This document shows positions 18,989 through 18,996 of a stretch of DNA of 18,996 bases, piece by piece. Source of the DNA: Microcaldota archaeon (GTDB lineage Archaea; Micrarchaeota; Micrarchaeia; Anstonellales; Bilamarchaeaceae); assembly GCA_030668565.1 (NCBI GenBank), contig DAOVFD010000004.1, positions 1 through 18,996 on the forward strand, given 5' to 3'. The position numbers and the translations under genes are program-made. Numbering within the stretch: the first letter of the stretch is position 1; each line of letters begins with the position of its first letter. The notes under the pieces were generated by a model that worked only from the letters and a program-made list of their open reading frames with translations, searched no databases and was not told where the DNA came from.

Positions 18989-18996
18989 AGGCATAG

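Overview
The window is archaeal. The translation and replication genes are of archaeal type (archaeal methionine adenosyltransferase, RfcL clamp-loader large subunit, a Hef-type helicase, a two-subunit 2-oxoacid:ferredoxin oxidoreductase, a short archaeal triosephosphate isomerase). Many genes have a TATA box about 26 nt before the start codon and no leader, and three of the four tRNA genes contain bulge-helix-bulge introns. Introns at non-canonical tRNA positions suggest a lineage with a broad-specificity splicing endonuclease (Thermoproteota-like, or ARMAN/Micrarchaeota-type DPANN). The lineage cannot be settled from this window.

Layout. 1-360: a 40-bp tandem repeat, a strong Shine-Dalgarno and a doubtful small ORF. 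361-618 (minus): tRNA-Val(GAC) in four exons with three introns, preceded by a duplicated copy of its own 5' end. 657-748: a cluster of inverted repeats. 752-7514 (minus): one tight gene string that reads, in transcription order, two-TM membrane protein, VirB4/HerA-like ATPase, coiled-coil winged-helix-like protein, 42-aa RNA-polymerase-alpha-like peptide, purD, anchored transglutaminase-like protein, methionine adenosyltransferase. 7666-10347 (plus): ferredoxin oxidoreductase gamma-alpha fusion and beta subunit. 10382-11860 (plus): Hef-like helicase, convergent with rfcL (11853-13010, minus). 13070-13937 (plus): tRNA-Gln with a 14-nt intron, tpiA, tRNA-Gly. 13984-16006 (minus): two unrecognised overlapping genes. 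16125-16868 (minus): a protein with three excisionase-like HTH repeats at an exact 57-residue period. 16969-18219 (minus): an anchored surface protein. 18277-18473 (plus): tRNA-Ala(CGC) with two introns. 18650-18988 (plus): an Mth938-like protein.

The strongest unusual signal is in the tRNA genes. Three tRNAs carry an intron at the same D-loop position (after G15) and two carry one at the same T-loop position (after position 59). Two 42-nt introns of tRNA-Val, in the D and T loops, are 37/42 identical with a compensatory base-pair change, and the tRNA-Ala T-loop intron belongs to the same family. A short hairpin, GAAC-N3/4-GTTC, occurs five times, always inside or next to a tRNA. Three tRNAs have a piece of their own end duplicated beside them (periods 46, 42 and 84 bp), and in two of these the hairpin lies between the copies. 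This looks like a small tRNA-targeting element or an intron-spreading process. tRNA-Ala also lacks both partners of the G18-Psi55 elbow pair.
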